A stretch of 64,000 nt of DNA. Origin: Odobenus rosmarus divergens. Taxonomy: Eukaryota > Chordata > Mammalia > Carnivora > Odobenidae. The position numbers and the translations under genes are program-made. The stretch is taken from the NCBI RefSeq assembly GCF_000321225.1, contig NW_004450402.1, forward strand, positions 3,677,997 through 3,741,996, in the 5' to 3' direction. The notes under the pieces were generated by a model that worked only from the letters and a program-made list of their open reading frames with translations, was not told the origin of the DNA and ran no database searches. How positions within the stretch are numbered: position 1 is the first letter of the stretch; every line of letters begins with the position of its first letter. Positions 1 to 12,642 of the stretch are shown here, in pieces.

Positions 1-790
1 GATTTCACATATAAGTGATACCATGCAATATATGTCTTTCTTGGCCTGAATTATTTATTTAGCAAAATGCTTCAAGGTTCACCCAGGTTGTAGCAAACAG
101 CAGGATTTTCTTCTTTCTCATGACTGAATAGTATTCCATTGTATATACCACGTTTTCTTTATGCATTTATCCACAGACACTTAACGTTGTTTCCACTTCA
201 TAGCTATTGTGAATAATGCAATGAACATTGGAGTGCAGATATCTTTTTGAGAGCCTACTTTCAATTCCTTTGGATAAACACCCAGAAGCAGGATGGCTGA
301 CTCACATGGTAGTTCTAGTTTTAATTTTTTGAGGAACCTCCACACTGTTTTCCATAGTGGCTGCATCAGTTCGCATCCCCACCGACAGTGCCCAAGGGTT
401 CCCTTTTCTCCACATCCTCACCAACATGTATTATCTCTTGTCTTTCTTGTCTATCTCTAACGGGTGTGAAGGTGATATCTCATTGTGGTTTTGATTTGCA
501 TTTCCCTCATGATGTGTGATGTTGAGCACCATTTCATATGACTGTCGGCCATTTGTATGTCTTCTTTGGAAAACTGTCCAGTCAGTTCCTTTGTCCATTT
601 TCAGTATTTTTTGTTTTGTTTTGTTGTTGAAATATATGAGTTTTTCATATATTTCGGATATTAAACCCTTATCAGATACATGATTTGCATAGATTTTTCT
701 CCAATTTGCTAGGTTGCCTTTTCATTTTGTTAGCCTATTGGGTTTTTTGATGTGCAGAAGCTTTCAGTTAGCTTTTGTTAAATGTTAAAT
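1..790 (-). mobile_element. L1 ORF2 3' part, antisense, truncated by window edge
   Basis: Read on the minus strand this is the C-terminal part of a LINE-1 ORF2. The translation of 181-366 includes MQPLWKTVWRF and LLLGVYPKELK, typical of the end of L1 ORF2. On the + strand the reverse complements of the familiar 'caatggaatactattcag' and 'ggaaaacagtgtggaggtt' stretches are seen near 130 and 335. Stops and frameshifts break it throughout. It resembles the L1 at 62.1-64.0 kb but is a separate diverged copy. Confidence 0.88.
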
Positions 791-3048
791 ATTTCCCAAA
801 TTTGCCTCTCAGGGTATCAGCTTCATGATTTCTCTCATAGCTACATACCACCTCAACTATCGCTTATTTTTCTTTAAATCAATCCACTTTACTAACAAAT
901 TGTAAAAAAAAAAACATATCATTACCATAAATGAAATACAAATATGAATTGGTAATAGAAGCTAACCATAAAATGAATATACTGAAAACCAGTGTTTTTC
1001 AATTCTAACCAGATATTATTTTCTGCTGAAAACTGAGCCTGAGACTTACTCCCTCTTTATTGAAAAAAAAAAAAAAAAGGAAATTAGCAAGTTCTCACTG
1101 CTGTTAAATAAACCCCCACATCTCACTGGCTTCAAACGTTAGAGTTTATCTTCCACTCGTGACGGTCTAGTGCAGGACCACTGACTGAGGGACTTTGACT
1201 CCTTCTGTCGTATGGCACCAGCAACTCCTGGATCCAGAGAACTCCCTGCTTCCAGACAGCAGATGGGGAGAGAACATGGAGAAGATACACATGATTTTTC
1301 CTCCTGGTCTAAACTGACACACATCATTGAACCTGATGTTCCTTTGGTGTAAGTAACCACCTAGGCACCAGGCATGCAGGTCCGGACTAGGTAGCCACTT
1401 CCCAAGGCAACTTTATAATATGAAAGTGAGGACACAAGTTTTTGTGGTCAAGTTATGAAATGTATACACTTATAGCAAAACATAACCATAGTTTTCTTAC
1501 CTGCTGGGAGGGATAACTAACTACATTACTGTTTATCACTAACTATATTACTTCTTCAGTAATTCTCCTGAATTCATTGAATTCTGTCTCCTAACCTCAA
1601 TTCCACTCAGAAACTATGTTTCAAGAATTTAGCAACACCTTAATTAGCAAAAGTGCTGGAATACATATAGACACTGAAGAAACCTTAATTTCTCATATCA
1701 TGACACAAAGTTAATGAGATAGTACCCCCTGTATCTTTTTACCTCTTGGTATAGCTTAGAACCTTCTTTGGCTGGCTTGAAATTGACAATGGGAAATGAG
1801 CTCTCTCTATATACGTGCCTGTATAATAACCAAGAATGCACAGTGTGTTTGATAAGAACCTAAATATAAACCCAATGCTTTCCTACAGTCTCATGACCTT
1901 TATGGATAAAGTTGCTTTTCAGATATTATTTCACATATATCTGAAGTGTATGAGACAGGCGAAGCACCATCACACTGATTGTGTGACCTCTATGCTGCAT
2001 TACATCTGAAATGGTTTTCTTGTACCAATTTCAAACCAATGATGCATGGATATCTTTGAATCATCACCAGTTGAAAGAGAGAGGAATTTCTAATCAGGTT
2101 TTTATAAATAAAAACATAAAGCTATTTGGAGTTTGGCATTTGATGAAAGTCTACAGTGATTGCATCTTCCTGAGAAAACTTACTTCCATATTTTGTCATT
2201 GAGGAATATATATATACTAGAGGGTCAGCCTCTGGGAATTGAGGTATGAGAGCAACATTATGCACTTATAACAAACATTTAAACATTTATATTTGGGGAT
2301 TTATGATTTGCACCTTCATTTTTGTAGGTTGCTATTCATTGGCAAGATGGGTTTTTTTACTCACTACCAAGAGGGTAATGGATAAGATATAGGACCACTA
2401 CCAGTTCTATTCTCAAAGATGGGATAGAGACATGGATAGGTCATTTAGCAAAGGGGGTGTGTGTAGGTCCGACTTCATAAGCAAGGTAGGGCTCAGGGGA
2501 CTTCAAAATGTCAACACTGAGTTCAATAAAGAATAATGGAGTCACTCCATCAGAGGATGGGGTATAAAAGAAATATGGTACTCCAGCTTGGGGAGAGCTG
2601 TGGAATGTAAGGCTTCTGTTTACCCGGCGGATTGAGGTTCAGGAACACAGGTCTTGCCTCCAAGAACATAGACTGTCAGGTTGCAGTTAGAAGGGGACTG
2701 TGACTCAAAGAACAGCACAATTGCTCAGACACAACCCTGGCTGGGTAGGTAAAAAGATGAAGGCCCTTCAGTACCAGCTTCTGAGTCCTTCAAGGGTATC
2801 ATCACATTCAATATCAGATTTACATGGACCATGAATAGACACCACCAGCCTTCCACAGGGGTTGCTTAAGAGCTTCCTATAGAACTGAGGATCAGGCAAG
2901 GGCTTTCTCCTTTATTGGCAGAGGAAGAGTCGGGGTGGGATGAGTTAGTGAGTCCAGATGAAGGGAACTGGAAGGCAGTTGCAAGAAATGAAGTGAGGGT
3001 CGACTCCTATGTACTTACTGTGCCAACTTACTCTTTCTCTTCCAGTAG

Positions 3049-3067
3049 TCTCTCTCTCTCTCTCTCT
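3049..3067. repeat. (TC)n microsatellite
   Basis: An uninterrupted CT dinucleotide run of about nine units, followed by a short T run. Confidence 0.9.
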
Positions 3068-3984
3068 TTTTAATATCCCAGTGAATAAAAAGCTTTTGCT
3101 TAGGTGGAGGAGCTATGAATAGCTGATCCATGGGAAGCCAGTGGTGGATTCACCCCACTGGGGCCACAGGCATTCTTCTTCCTCATGTTCCACTCCCTTC
3201 TCACTGTGCTGTCTGTAGACAGCTGGGGACTGGAGGCAGGCAGAAGGAGGGGTCATGTTCCTTCTCAGCCCACCTCAGTTAACACGGCTCCTTACCTCAA
3301 CTCTCTCTGGAAACAACTTTCATGTATTACTTCACAGAAGAAAGAAGATGTTTTCAAGGAGAACTACAAAGTGACAAGGCTTTAAGCATCCCTGTCTCTG
3401 GATTCCATGCACTGTACGTGTCATGTTTCCCTCTCTCCCACTCCCAAGGAAGAAAGCAAATCAGTTACCCAAGGGCTGCTTTGGGAATCGAATGAAAGTG
3501 GCAGCCAGTGACTCCAGATTAAGAACTTCTTGATGATGGTGAGAAAATAACCAATCCACCAGCAAATCTGAGCTTCGATTCCACATAAGAACCAAGAGTA
3601 TGCAGAGGAAACATGAAGAAATGTCATTGAAAACGGGATCTCAGAGAAGTAACAGCAGAGTTAGAAAGGGTGGGGCAAAGCTCCTTTGGTGTTTGTTGAA
3701 AGTTTGGCATGTATGTCAAAAGGATCAGGAAAGTAGCTTTTGAAACTCAGTTCTTTTATGCCTGGAGACCCCAGGATTGTAGAGGTCCTTATGACCTTAT
3801 GCTTTGTGCCCTAAGACTGTCCCCTTAAAACTGTAGAAATGTTAGGAATGTGGTGGAGCTCCAGGGTGTAACCTGAATGTTGGGAAGTGTGAATAGGGAG
3901 CAGGGGGCTGTGGGTGGTGAGCTGGCTTAACCTGGAAAAGTTGGAGGAAAAGCTTACAAGTTTCTAGGCTGAAGCTATGGTCAA

Positions 3985-4110
3985 AACAGCTCTGAACTCG
4001 GATTCAGATTCTGGCTGTGCCAGTAACTGTGTGACTCAGGCATGTTTAACGTCTCTATTTCTCTCTGGATAGGTGTCCTTACCTATAAGATGGGCAGATT
4101 GAACTGGATT
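3985..4110 (+). mobile_element. MIR SINE fragment
   Basis: The MIR core order is visible: a degenerate 'ggattcagattctggctgtgcc', then 'gtgtgactcaggca', then the 'cttacctataagatggg' end. It is old and diverged. Confidence 0.7.
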
Positions 4111-4111
4111 T

Positions 4112-4390
4112 CATTCATGCATACAGCCATTCACATTTATTGCCAGGCACTGTGCTTTAATATGGAAGTATAAAGATAAACATTATACAGTCCTTGCTTT
4201 GGAGAAGCTCTCAATTGAGTGGAAGAGACTGATGTGGCTGATAGTTATAAAATCATGAGGAAAGTACCATAATAAATGTACAAAGCGCTACTGGAACACA
4301 GAGAAGAAGGGATGGGCTGCACCAGGAATACACATAAGGAATAGGCAATATTTAAATTACATCTCAAGCACAGAACTATGCCTTGCCTAC
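4112..4390 (-). mobile_element. L2-type fragment, antisense (tentative)
   Basis: The pattern 'attcatgcatacagccattcacatttattgccaggcactgtg' (spread over 4114-4155), followed by 'gtccttgctttggagaagctc', matches the reversed 3' end of L2. The family call is tentative because of divergence. Confidence 0.5.
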
Positions 4391-5369
4391 CAAACTATAC
4401 TAAGTGATGGACGAAGTATAAAAGCCTGGATATATGGAAATGCCTGGTATGTTGGAAGGATTTAAATGTTTAGCTGTGCCTAGAACATAGCATGTGTGGA
4501 GGCTGTTGTAAGAGTTGCAGAAGCTGAAAAAGGTGGGTTTAGGTTCAACTATAAACAGTCATTTATGACAATTCCTGTTATCCCATTGGTTGTGAAGACA
4601 CACTGAAAATTATAAATAGAAAATTTGGATTGCACACATTTGTTTTCAATGTATCAGTCTGGCAGTAGATGGCTTGAAGACCAGAGAAAAAATGGTCATA
4701 TTTGAAATATAATTAAGAGGTAAAAGAACAGCGGTTAGCAATTGCTGGAGAGAGGCAGATGAGGGGGACAGAGGTATCAGTATGGTATGTAATGGTGTGA
4801 GAGTTCTAGCCTGAGTGTCTAAATGGAGGATGGCAGGTTAACTGAGATGGTGACATGGAGGGGCAGGAGGCTTAGGGTAGGAGAGAGGAATTTCCTTTTG
4901 GGTGGGAAGGCTCTGAGGACTTCAATATGCAAATCTGAGCATGTTGAGATGTCATTTAATAGGTGGTTGGGGGCCTGCATCTGGAGGTCAGGGAAGAGAG
5001 AAAAAGCTAAGATTCCTTAGAGTAGCAGGGGTTGGTAATACCTTTGGGAGAATAAAGTCCTTCAGGGAGACTTCTGACAGGACAAGAAGAGAAGAACCAA
5101 AATAAAATACTGGGAACATAGAATTTAGGTTTGTAATTTGCTGACGAGAGCTTTTGCCTCCGAGGCAAACTCAATCTACTTTAGCTTCTGTTTGGTACAT
5201 GTTGAGAGCTACCAGAAGGAGGGTCTGCCTCCACTCCTCTTCCAATGTTACCTTCCTAGTAAGGCCTATATCTAAATCCTCTTCATCTATCTGATCACAT
5301 CTATCTACCCTTTCTCTAAGAGTAATCAGGATCACACCCTTTCTTTGATGCTGTGTTACTTTGAATTCT

Positions 5370-5775
5370 CCTAGAAGCAGGTACCAAATGTGATTAGATG
5401 TACAAGAGATTTATCAAGAGAAACACCTGTAGAAGATAAAGGTTTGGGGAGGGCTGGGCCAGAGAAGGCTAGGAGAGGCCTCAGACTCTGATGGAGGTGT
5501 GACCTCTGTGAAGGAGTGGAGGAAGGTAGGGAAATGGGGTCGCAAGCCCCTCAGAATACAACGCAGTTTCAAGAAAGACTTGGCCAGGCTGATTGGCAGT
5601 TTTCAAATCAAATTTGCCAACCTGAGGTATCTCACATCTCAGGAGAACAGGCTTTCCTGAGTACCCCCACCATGCTTAGTTAGTCATTTGCTAGAAGGAG
5701 CCCATAGGAAGTGCGGTCCCAGTGGAATAGCAGCTGGGAGCGTGAGCTGGAAAGCCTCCCTGCAGCAGGAGAATC
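5370..5775. repeat. LTR-like interspersed repeat, family undetermined
   Basis: The sequence 'gattagatgtacaagagatttatcaag' spread over 5391-5417 and the G-rich block after it resemble ERVL-type LTRs and the segment at 21365-21790. I cannot name the family without a library search. Confidence 0.35.
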
Positions 5776-7984
5776 TGAATGGCACATCTCACTGTGACCA
5801 CAGATGCTTCCAGTGACTCAATAACATTTCTTTCTAAATGTGCTACTGGCAGTTATTGTCCAAACCAGTTAAAACTCAGACTCCTGCCATCATTCATTAT
5901 TTCATTTGTGTCCACCCAACTAGGTTATAAAGCTTTCTTTAAACAGCAGTGCCCAACATGGAGTCCTTAACTCAGAAGGTATCTAAGTACTCATCATAAA
6001 AAGCACCTACATTTGATGAGATAAAGTCCCAGTAGGCACACAGAACACGATATCCAGAGAACATGGTAGAAAGAGCTAGTCTAGAGAAAGAACTAGCATT
6101 GTGGGGGAGGGGGAAGATCCAGCAGGATGGGATGGATGAGAGTTGACGTAGACATCACTGCAACTCCCTTTTGTTGAGAACTAGGCTTTCTGCCGGGAGA
6201 GGCAGTTTTCATGTACCATGACACACCTTCTTAACTTTGGTGAATTGGACCAGAAGAGACACCTGTCCCCAGCTGAACCCCCTGGGAATTTGGAGTTGGG
6301 ATGCAGTAAATCTAATTAGTTGAACTTTCCTTGAACTGAGCTAACATGTTCAAAATAGGGTTCTTGGAAACTGTTGGGGCAATCGTGTATGCTAAGAAGC
6401 AGGAGAACTGGTTTGCAGAGAGACAAGAATGAGTCAGGCATTCAGAGAAGAGCTGAGAGGCAGTGTAACTCCAAAGATGAGATGCCGAGAGTAGTTGCCT
6501 GGACTCCCGAGGAATTTCCATTCCTGGACCTGATCCTGAGCCCCATCCCCCAAGTTCTGAGATAACACTCCAAACCCTAGAATAAATTCCCAGTTTTGCT
6601 TAATCCAGTCTGAGAGAGTTTCTTTTAGTAGCAGCCAAAGAGTATTGATTGAGACAGTGTTTCAGCAGATAGGCTGAAGACACAAATAGGGAATTCAGAA
6701 ATGTGCAATGTGCTGACACACAGCCAGGCAAGAGGTTAGCATTAGGAAAACAGAAGCAGAGCCCTAGGAAGAGGGGCCTGAACAAGGCAGGTCTTTTTGC
6801 CTGGTAGGAACCTGGTAACCAAACGCGTTGTCAAGTCAGGGACGAGCGTCCGGGATCTGGTTATAGGAAGGAACTAGGGTGTAAGGTAGAGCCTTCATCA
6901 CAGGAACAAAGCAGAAGTTGGTTATTAGGAGTCAGGCAGAAGGTCAGAGGCTGACTGAGACCTTCAGATCTAATGAGGATGGAATTCACACATGCATTTA
7001 GTAAGAATTATTGGGTATCTGTTACATTCAGAGGAATTTTGTGTATCATGGATTAACAGACGGAGTTGGCGGTGGCGGGGGGGGGGTCAGTGTACTAGGG
7101 GGTGGAGCCAACCTGGGGGTGGAGACCCTCTGGTACATGCTCTGGAGGAGAGAAGGCTTGGGAGGGCAGAATCAGGCCGGGAGCCAGGCAGCTCATGATG
7201 TGGAGTAGGTGATAGATTTTTAGAATCTGCAACAATGTAGGGCAAAACAGACCTGGAAGAAGTTGAAACTGAAAATTCAGAAAGCAACTTCTTCCAAAGA
7301 GCAGCAGAAGAGTGATTCAGAAAGGAAGATAAGAAGATGTTAGACACACAGCTTGTCTATTTGTCAGCTTCTACTAGGGCCCTGGTGGCAACTGATGAAC
7401 CCATAGAAAATGCCTCTTGTGCCTCTTTAGGCCAGATGAACTGTTTCATCACCCACCTGCTCTACTTTACCAAAGTTAAAAATTTCAGGAGGATTTGGGA
7501 GGCTATAAACTCCAGCCTTTCCTAATTCAATCCAGTCTTACTAGAGAGGCAAGATTGGATTCCTTTAATATAATTCAGCTCAACATCTACTGGTTTAAAC
7601 TTGAACACTGACCTCCTTGGAAGAAGAGATACAGTAAGAAAAGAGGAAAAGTTAGAAAGAATAAAAATTAAGAAATGCTTTATAATCTGTTATTCATATT
7701 GGAGTAGAACTAGGACAAATGTTTAATCTCCTATGAATTTCTGTATCCCCCCCTTATAATTTTGAGTAACTTGTAATTACAGATACTACCTTTCATCAAG
7801 ACCCCAAAAACATTTTTCCAGGCAATGTTAGGGACTCTCTGTATAGTATGTTACTTAACCTAGACAAGATGTACTGGAAACTAACCTTAATAATGACAAA
7901 TTAGGCAACATAACATTTGCTCCATTTCTTTTCTCTTAATCATATTTCTAGTGTTGATCATGGTTAGTCAAAAGATCTGGGGCT

Positions 7985-8150
7985 GAGTCAGCAATTTCTG
8001 GTTGGCTTCTGACTGGCTTGATGGGGAGCAAATTTTTTAACCTCCCTAAGCCTTCATTTTCTCATTCATGGAGGAATATTAACACATGCTCTAATACCTT
8101 GCTGGGTGATTTTAAAGGCCATGTATGAAAACCACTGAAAATGGTATAAA
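7985..8150 (+). mobile_element. MIR SINE fragment
   Basis: A diverged MIR core: '…aacctccctaagccttcattttctcattcatgg' around 8040-8071. Confidence 0.55.
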
Positions 8151-8189
8151 CAACAAGGGAAGAAAGGCAGGTCCTTTAGTAAATCAGCA

Positions 8190-8345
8190 TAGTAGAGCAA
8201 AGAATCTGTACCAGAATCTAATTTTTCTCCTTACTGGCTCTGTGGCTTTGGGCAATTCATTTGAGCTTCAAGTCTTGTTTTTTTCAATTATAAAAGAAGT
8301 ATGATAATATTTTCTGTTTCATTTTTTATGAAGATTAAAATGACA
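8190..8345 (+). mobile_element. MIR SINE fragment
   Basis: A second diverged MIR. The segment at about 8232-8262 corresponds to the MIR 'actagctgtgtgaccttgg' core, followed by a degenerate 'ttataaaagaagtatgataat' end. Confidence 0.6.
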
Positions 8346-8944
8346 TATGTATACCAAAATATAAAGAATATATTAATGACTACAATTTTTAATACTGTCT
8401 CAGAATAGAATAATGAGATTTTGGCAAAGGATAATCTCAAGGCCAAACACATGGGAATTGGTTTTGTTTCTTGTTATAAAAGTATTAATATAATTTGACT
8501 TTAGGATGTCTTTATCTGATCCTTCCTAGAATATTTTCATAGAAAATTGTTCTGATTTCTGTGGCAATGTCAAATTTAAGCAAGACATAATCACTTAAAA
8601 ATAAAACATGGAATTCAGTTACATACCAAAAATAAATATGTGTGTCCTTAAAGATCCTTTGTAAATTTTTTTTGAATGAAGTCTTTCAGAAAACAAAAAT
8701 GGTATGGTACATTTTTATTCATAATTTATCAGTTTAATACTCCCTTGAATTAAGGAAATATGGGTTGTATACATAGGGATAAGGTTCTGATAAAAGGGTT
8801 TAGTTAAGCAAATATGATTCAGTTTTATACTGAGATTGTTACCACTCAAAGGAGTTACTTTCTTGCATTTTTTAAAAAATAAAATTATTCTGCATTTATA
8901 GTGCTTAAATTCTAATGTTCTTTAACCTTTTATTTTCTCGCAAG

Positions 8945-9077
8945 ATAATAGTTGGAGAAACTGCAGTGTTTTGCCTACAACTGGCCACACGGGATTTTGA
9001 AAACCAGGAGAAAACTATTTTAACTGGAGATTGTTGCTATATAAACCCACTGGTGCGGCGAACTGTACGATTTCTGG
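8945..9077 (+). CDS. PLPPR5: PLPPR5 internal coding exon (about residues 80-123)
   Basis: This is an internal exon of 133 nt, read in frame 0 from ATA ATA GTT GGA. The upstream acceptor is a pyrimidine-rich stretch ending in cgcaag. The downstream donor is G|gtatgt, leaving one nucleotide of a Gly codon (phase 1). The translation begins IIVGETAVFCLQLATRDF and ends NPLVRRTVRF-L, which I recognise as PLPPR5. It covers the end of the second transmembrane segment (IIVGETAVFCLQLA) and the following loop with an acidic and basic mix (TRDFENQEK). Relative to the human protein as I remember it, 79 residues precede this exon. No candidate for them is visible in 1-8944, so the first coding exon lies off the left edge. 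The ATG at 8915 is in frame but lies in the intron and is not a start codon. The product is a multi-pass plasma-membrane protein of the brain-enriched PRG family, reported to promote filopodia and neurite growth. That role is family knowledge, not visible here. Confidence 0.96.
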
Positions 9078-12000
9078 GTATGTGTTCACTGAATTATTTT
9101 TATTGTTGCTGAAACCATGTTTATGTATAAGCTAACCCTTAAAATGATCAGCATTTTAACTCTATGCAAATATTGGATTATATTTTATTTGAAATGTCTC
9201 AGTTTGGTTTTAAAAATAACATTGCATACTACTTTCTCTTATATGGCTCCACCTCAGATGTAATTTCCATATTATTTTAAGAAAAGAAAAACATCACACT
9301 TGGATGGATGTTTAATATTCTTTAAGAAACTAAAAATTATATAATTAGAAGAAATGATTTACTGTGTTTATGAAATTTCAGAAACAGTGCTTAGGGAGAA
9401 ATGATAATCTAGTTAGATTGTTGAACATCATGAAAGACAAGAAAAATAGCTTGGCAAAGAAAAGATATGTTGTGTTTGTTAATTATCAGATGTAGCTCTC
9501 CATGCACTACCTCTGAGCTTTTTTTTTAATGTGAACAAAAAAGTATTAGTGATTTTATTAGAGGAAAAGATTTACTATTACTATATTGTACACCTGAAAC
9601 TAACATAACATTTTACGTTAACTATACTGGAATTAAATTTAAAAAACATTTTTTATTTTTTATGTTTTTTTAATTATGTTAAGTTTAATTTTAGAAAAAG
9701 ATTTACTGATACTTGAGCCTTCAGTCTGAAATTCTAGCACTAATGCATATAAGCATTGATGAATTATTGCAAATCATTTCAATTCAGTAGAAACTTGGCC
9801 AAGACAAATTTTTTAACTGGACGCAATAAAGTTTAATATAAATTATCATTTCCAGTATTTACCAGATAAAAAAGTGTGTCTGTATATGCTAAATAAAATT
9901 TAAGATAAATTTTTATCTGTATTTAGATTGAGATTAAGGTCCTGTACCCTTCCATATATTTCTCATATCGGTGGGATCAAGATGAAGACTTTAGAGATAT
10001 TATGCATAGATCAGCTAATCTATATATAAATCCACTTAAAGACTAATCAAATGTCATCTTGCCTTTGAATCTCTCTAAAGACAAAAGGTCTCCATATCTA
10101 AGACTGTTCTTTTTATTGCCATCAAGTTATGCATCTCCAGAGCCCTCATTTATACTGTTGAAGTGATGACAACTTTTGTATGAAACTTTAAAAAGCTATT
10201 TTTTACATGCATCAATACTGTGTTCTTGACTCATTTTTCTTTGCATGAGTCATTTAATAACAAAATAAGCAATAATATACTCAAAACTAAACATGGTAAA
10301 ATTGACACTTTCCAAAATACTGTTAAAGCAAATTTTATTATGCCTACTTAAGTAGTTATTTTTTTGCATTGGCACACATATTTCTAAAGAATATATGGCA
10401 CAAAATAAAGCATGTTTTAAATCTCTGTATGTTTCTCATTATATGATTTTATGAAATATTTAGGAATGCTTGATTTGTTCCTTTTCCCTTGTTCATTATG
10501 ATTTAGATATTTCTGGTTTGTTAAAATGGGAAGTTTATAAGCAAAACATTACTGCATAATAGGGCATCGTTCTTTGTAGGGACTTTATCCTGGCGGTCAG
10601 CACTGTGGATACATTCATGGGATCTCACTTTAATTACTATCTTTGTAGCTACAGTATTGGCCTTGGGCCTGATGCACTGAATATTTTAATTCAAAAGCAC
10701 ATTTAGAAACTTTACAAGTATCAAGAGACATTTCCATATCCTTATCAAATACTTCTATTTTACACAGGAAAACTTATTACAGCAGATAAAGAAATGGTTT
10801 GGTTAAATAAAGTGAGTACATCTTAGCCTAGATTTCAAGGGAGTAGAGATGAAGACTTGCCAGTTAAGTTCCTGTGCTGGGCCATGATGTTTGGAAGCAC
10901 AGGTTACGTACATGAACATTCTATTAAGCTCCTCCATTCTCTTTCATTTCCCTGCCTCTCCTAAGTTTCTGCTTCTGATAACATTTACTTGTATGCTTCA
11001 TGAAATGCTGGGAAGATGTAAAGAAAGATCTTTTCATTATTTCCTTTTAACATTTTTAGATAAAGAACTAAGGTCTTTGTTTCATTGCCATTGTATGCAT
11101 GTCGAGTTTTGCTATGTGCAGGTTTATGTACCTGAGCCTTTTATAATCTTATATGCTATTTCAAAAATTAGAAGGATAGCCATGCTTCTGACACTGGAAA
11201 ATTATTTGATCCTGCACAACTTTCCTGGTGACTTCCTACATAACAGCCAATAATTATGTATAAAGGTTTAGCCAAACAAACAATCCAGAAATTTATGACT
11301 AAGAAATAAAGCATCTGATTATTATCATAGAACCATATGACTTTTTAATGAATGAGCGGTTTGGGAAGTTTTCTCCTGGCATAATGTAAAAATACCTGAT
11401 GGAATTTTATTTCCCAAAATTAAGAATAGATTTCTTCACATTGGTACCACATCCTCAAAGATTGTATTTGTCAGTTTAATTGAAAATGGTGCCAAGGAAT
11501 GTATTTTGCCTAAATAGAGGAGAAAAGTAAATTTTGGTTCTAATGACCAATGACATTGAATTTAGAAATTTTTTTTTAAATTTGAGTAAATTGTCACATT
11601 CTCACACACACACAAAAAAATCTCTGTATACTTAATTTTATACCTTTCAGGAACCAAAGCAAATAAATTTTAATACTGTGAAGATAATTGAAAAGTCATA
11701 ATTTTGATTGCACTATTATTTACAAAATTGCCCCAAATTTGATAAATTAAAGTCCAACCATAAAATATAAGGCGGGACCAAGTTACTAGTTGTTATGTGA
11801 CTTTTTAAAATGTATTCGTGAAAGCAGTGTAGAAATCAATCTGAACCATTTTTCTTAAGATTTTCCATGATATTTAAATGAAAACTAATGGCATTGGATT
11901 TTACTGCTAATTGGTACCTCCAGCAGAGTTAATATCAGTCTGAATGGGTTTAAGAGGCATAATCAAAGGGAGACACCTGCTTTGCTTTATGTTTATAAGA

Positions 12001-12391
12001 TGCGAAATATTTTCAAAATAGGGAAAAATCAAGATTGCTAGCATTAGTAGAAGGTGAGAGACTGAGCCCTCTCCAGAGAAATATGTCTCCTTTTTAAAAA
12101 TCGCATTACCCAAACACAGTCTTAGAATATATCTTCTTCTTTTATCTTATGTCTTATAAACCTGCCATGCATAGACTGTAGCCAGTGGTAGACAGCTCGA
12201 TATGTTAAATAATTTAACACTCCCACTACTCCAGAAAGCAAAGTATTGGAGAGAAGTGAAATGGAAGGAACCACATGTATGTATGAATTATTTTATTAGT
12301 TTCTAAAATATTTCCATGTTGGCTTATCGTAAACTGAAATACAAACAGAACAAAATAAAACAGAGTTACGATGGTTTGTTTTCTTCCTCAG
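9078..12391 (+). other. PLPPR5: PLPPR5 intron, 3.3 kb, AT-rich
   Basis: It is bounded by donor gtatgt and acceptor ttcttcctcag. It is AT-rich, with few recognisable interspersed repeats apart from a short L1 3' end at about 9583-9650. A 120-codon open frame at 10891-11253 has no similarity I recognise and looks like chance. Most of 9700-12300 is unassigned single-copy-looking sequence. Confidence 0.9.
9583..9650 (+). mobile_element. Short L1 3' end
   Basis: The stretch 'attgtacacctgaaactaac', then 'cgttaactatactggaatta' and an A-rich end, is the usual terminal part of an L1M 3' UTR. Confidence 0.65.
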
Positions 12392-12642
12392 GTATTTATA
12401 CATTTGGGCTATTTGCTACAGATATCTTTGTAAATGCTGGGCAAGTAGTCACAGGGAATCTGGCTCCACATTTTCTTGCCCTGTGTAAGCCCAACTATAC
12501 AGCGCTTGGATGTCAGCAGTATACACAGTTCATCAGTGGGGAAGAGGCCTGCACGGGCAACCCAGATCTCATCATGAGAGCAAGGAAGACGTTTCCATCC
12601 AAAGAAGCGGCTCTTAGTGTCTATGCAGCTATGTATCTGACA
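12392..12642 (+). CDS. PLPPR5: PLPPR5 internal coding exon (about residues 124-207), C1 and C2 motif remnants
   Basis: This 251 nt exon follows the acceptor gttttcttcctcag and completes the Gly codon opened by the previous exon. It ends at CTG ACA before a strong donor, gtaagt (phase 0). It encodes a transmembrane segment (YTFGLFATDIFVNAGQVV) and then a long extracellular loop with an NYT N-glycosylation sequon at about residue 158 and several cysteines. The C1 motif of lipid phosphate phosphatases (K-x6-R-P) is present only as a remnant: Gln stands where Lys is expected (about 141) and Ala where Arg is expected (about 148), with Pro149 kept. The C2 motif (P-S-G-H) reads P-S-K-E at about 192-195, so the catalytic His is gone. 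This is typical of the PLPPR subfamily and implies no phosphatase activity. Residue numbers assume 79 residues before the previous exon. The reading frame continues 5' into the intron to an ATG at 12316, which is not used. Confidence 0.97.

Larger units (their letters stand above)
1..8944 (+). other. PLPPR5: PLPPR5 intron (3' part) upstream of the first exon in the window
   Basis: No gene is visible here on either strand; open frames are short and lack homology. Contents: an antisense L1 remnant (1-790); a pure TC run (3049-3067); MIR and L2 fragments (3985-4390 and 7985-8345); LTR-like debris (5370-5775); and a G10 run at 7077-7086. The stretches 790-3040, 4390-5370, 5775-7985 and 8350-8940 hold no feature I can name. 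6780-7330 is comparatively CpG- and G-rich but shows no gene. Confidence 0.85.

Noticed and set aside
10891..11253. A 120-codon + strand open frame in the first complete intron
   Set aside because: It has no similarity to any family I know, no splice-site context as an exon, and the composition of chance AT-rich sequence.
12316..12391. An ATG-initiated 5' extension of the exon at 12392
   Set aside because: The extension lies upstream of a good acceptor (ttcttcctcag), and the protein family sequence begins exactly after it. The ATG is intronic.
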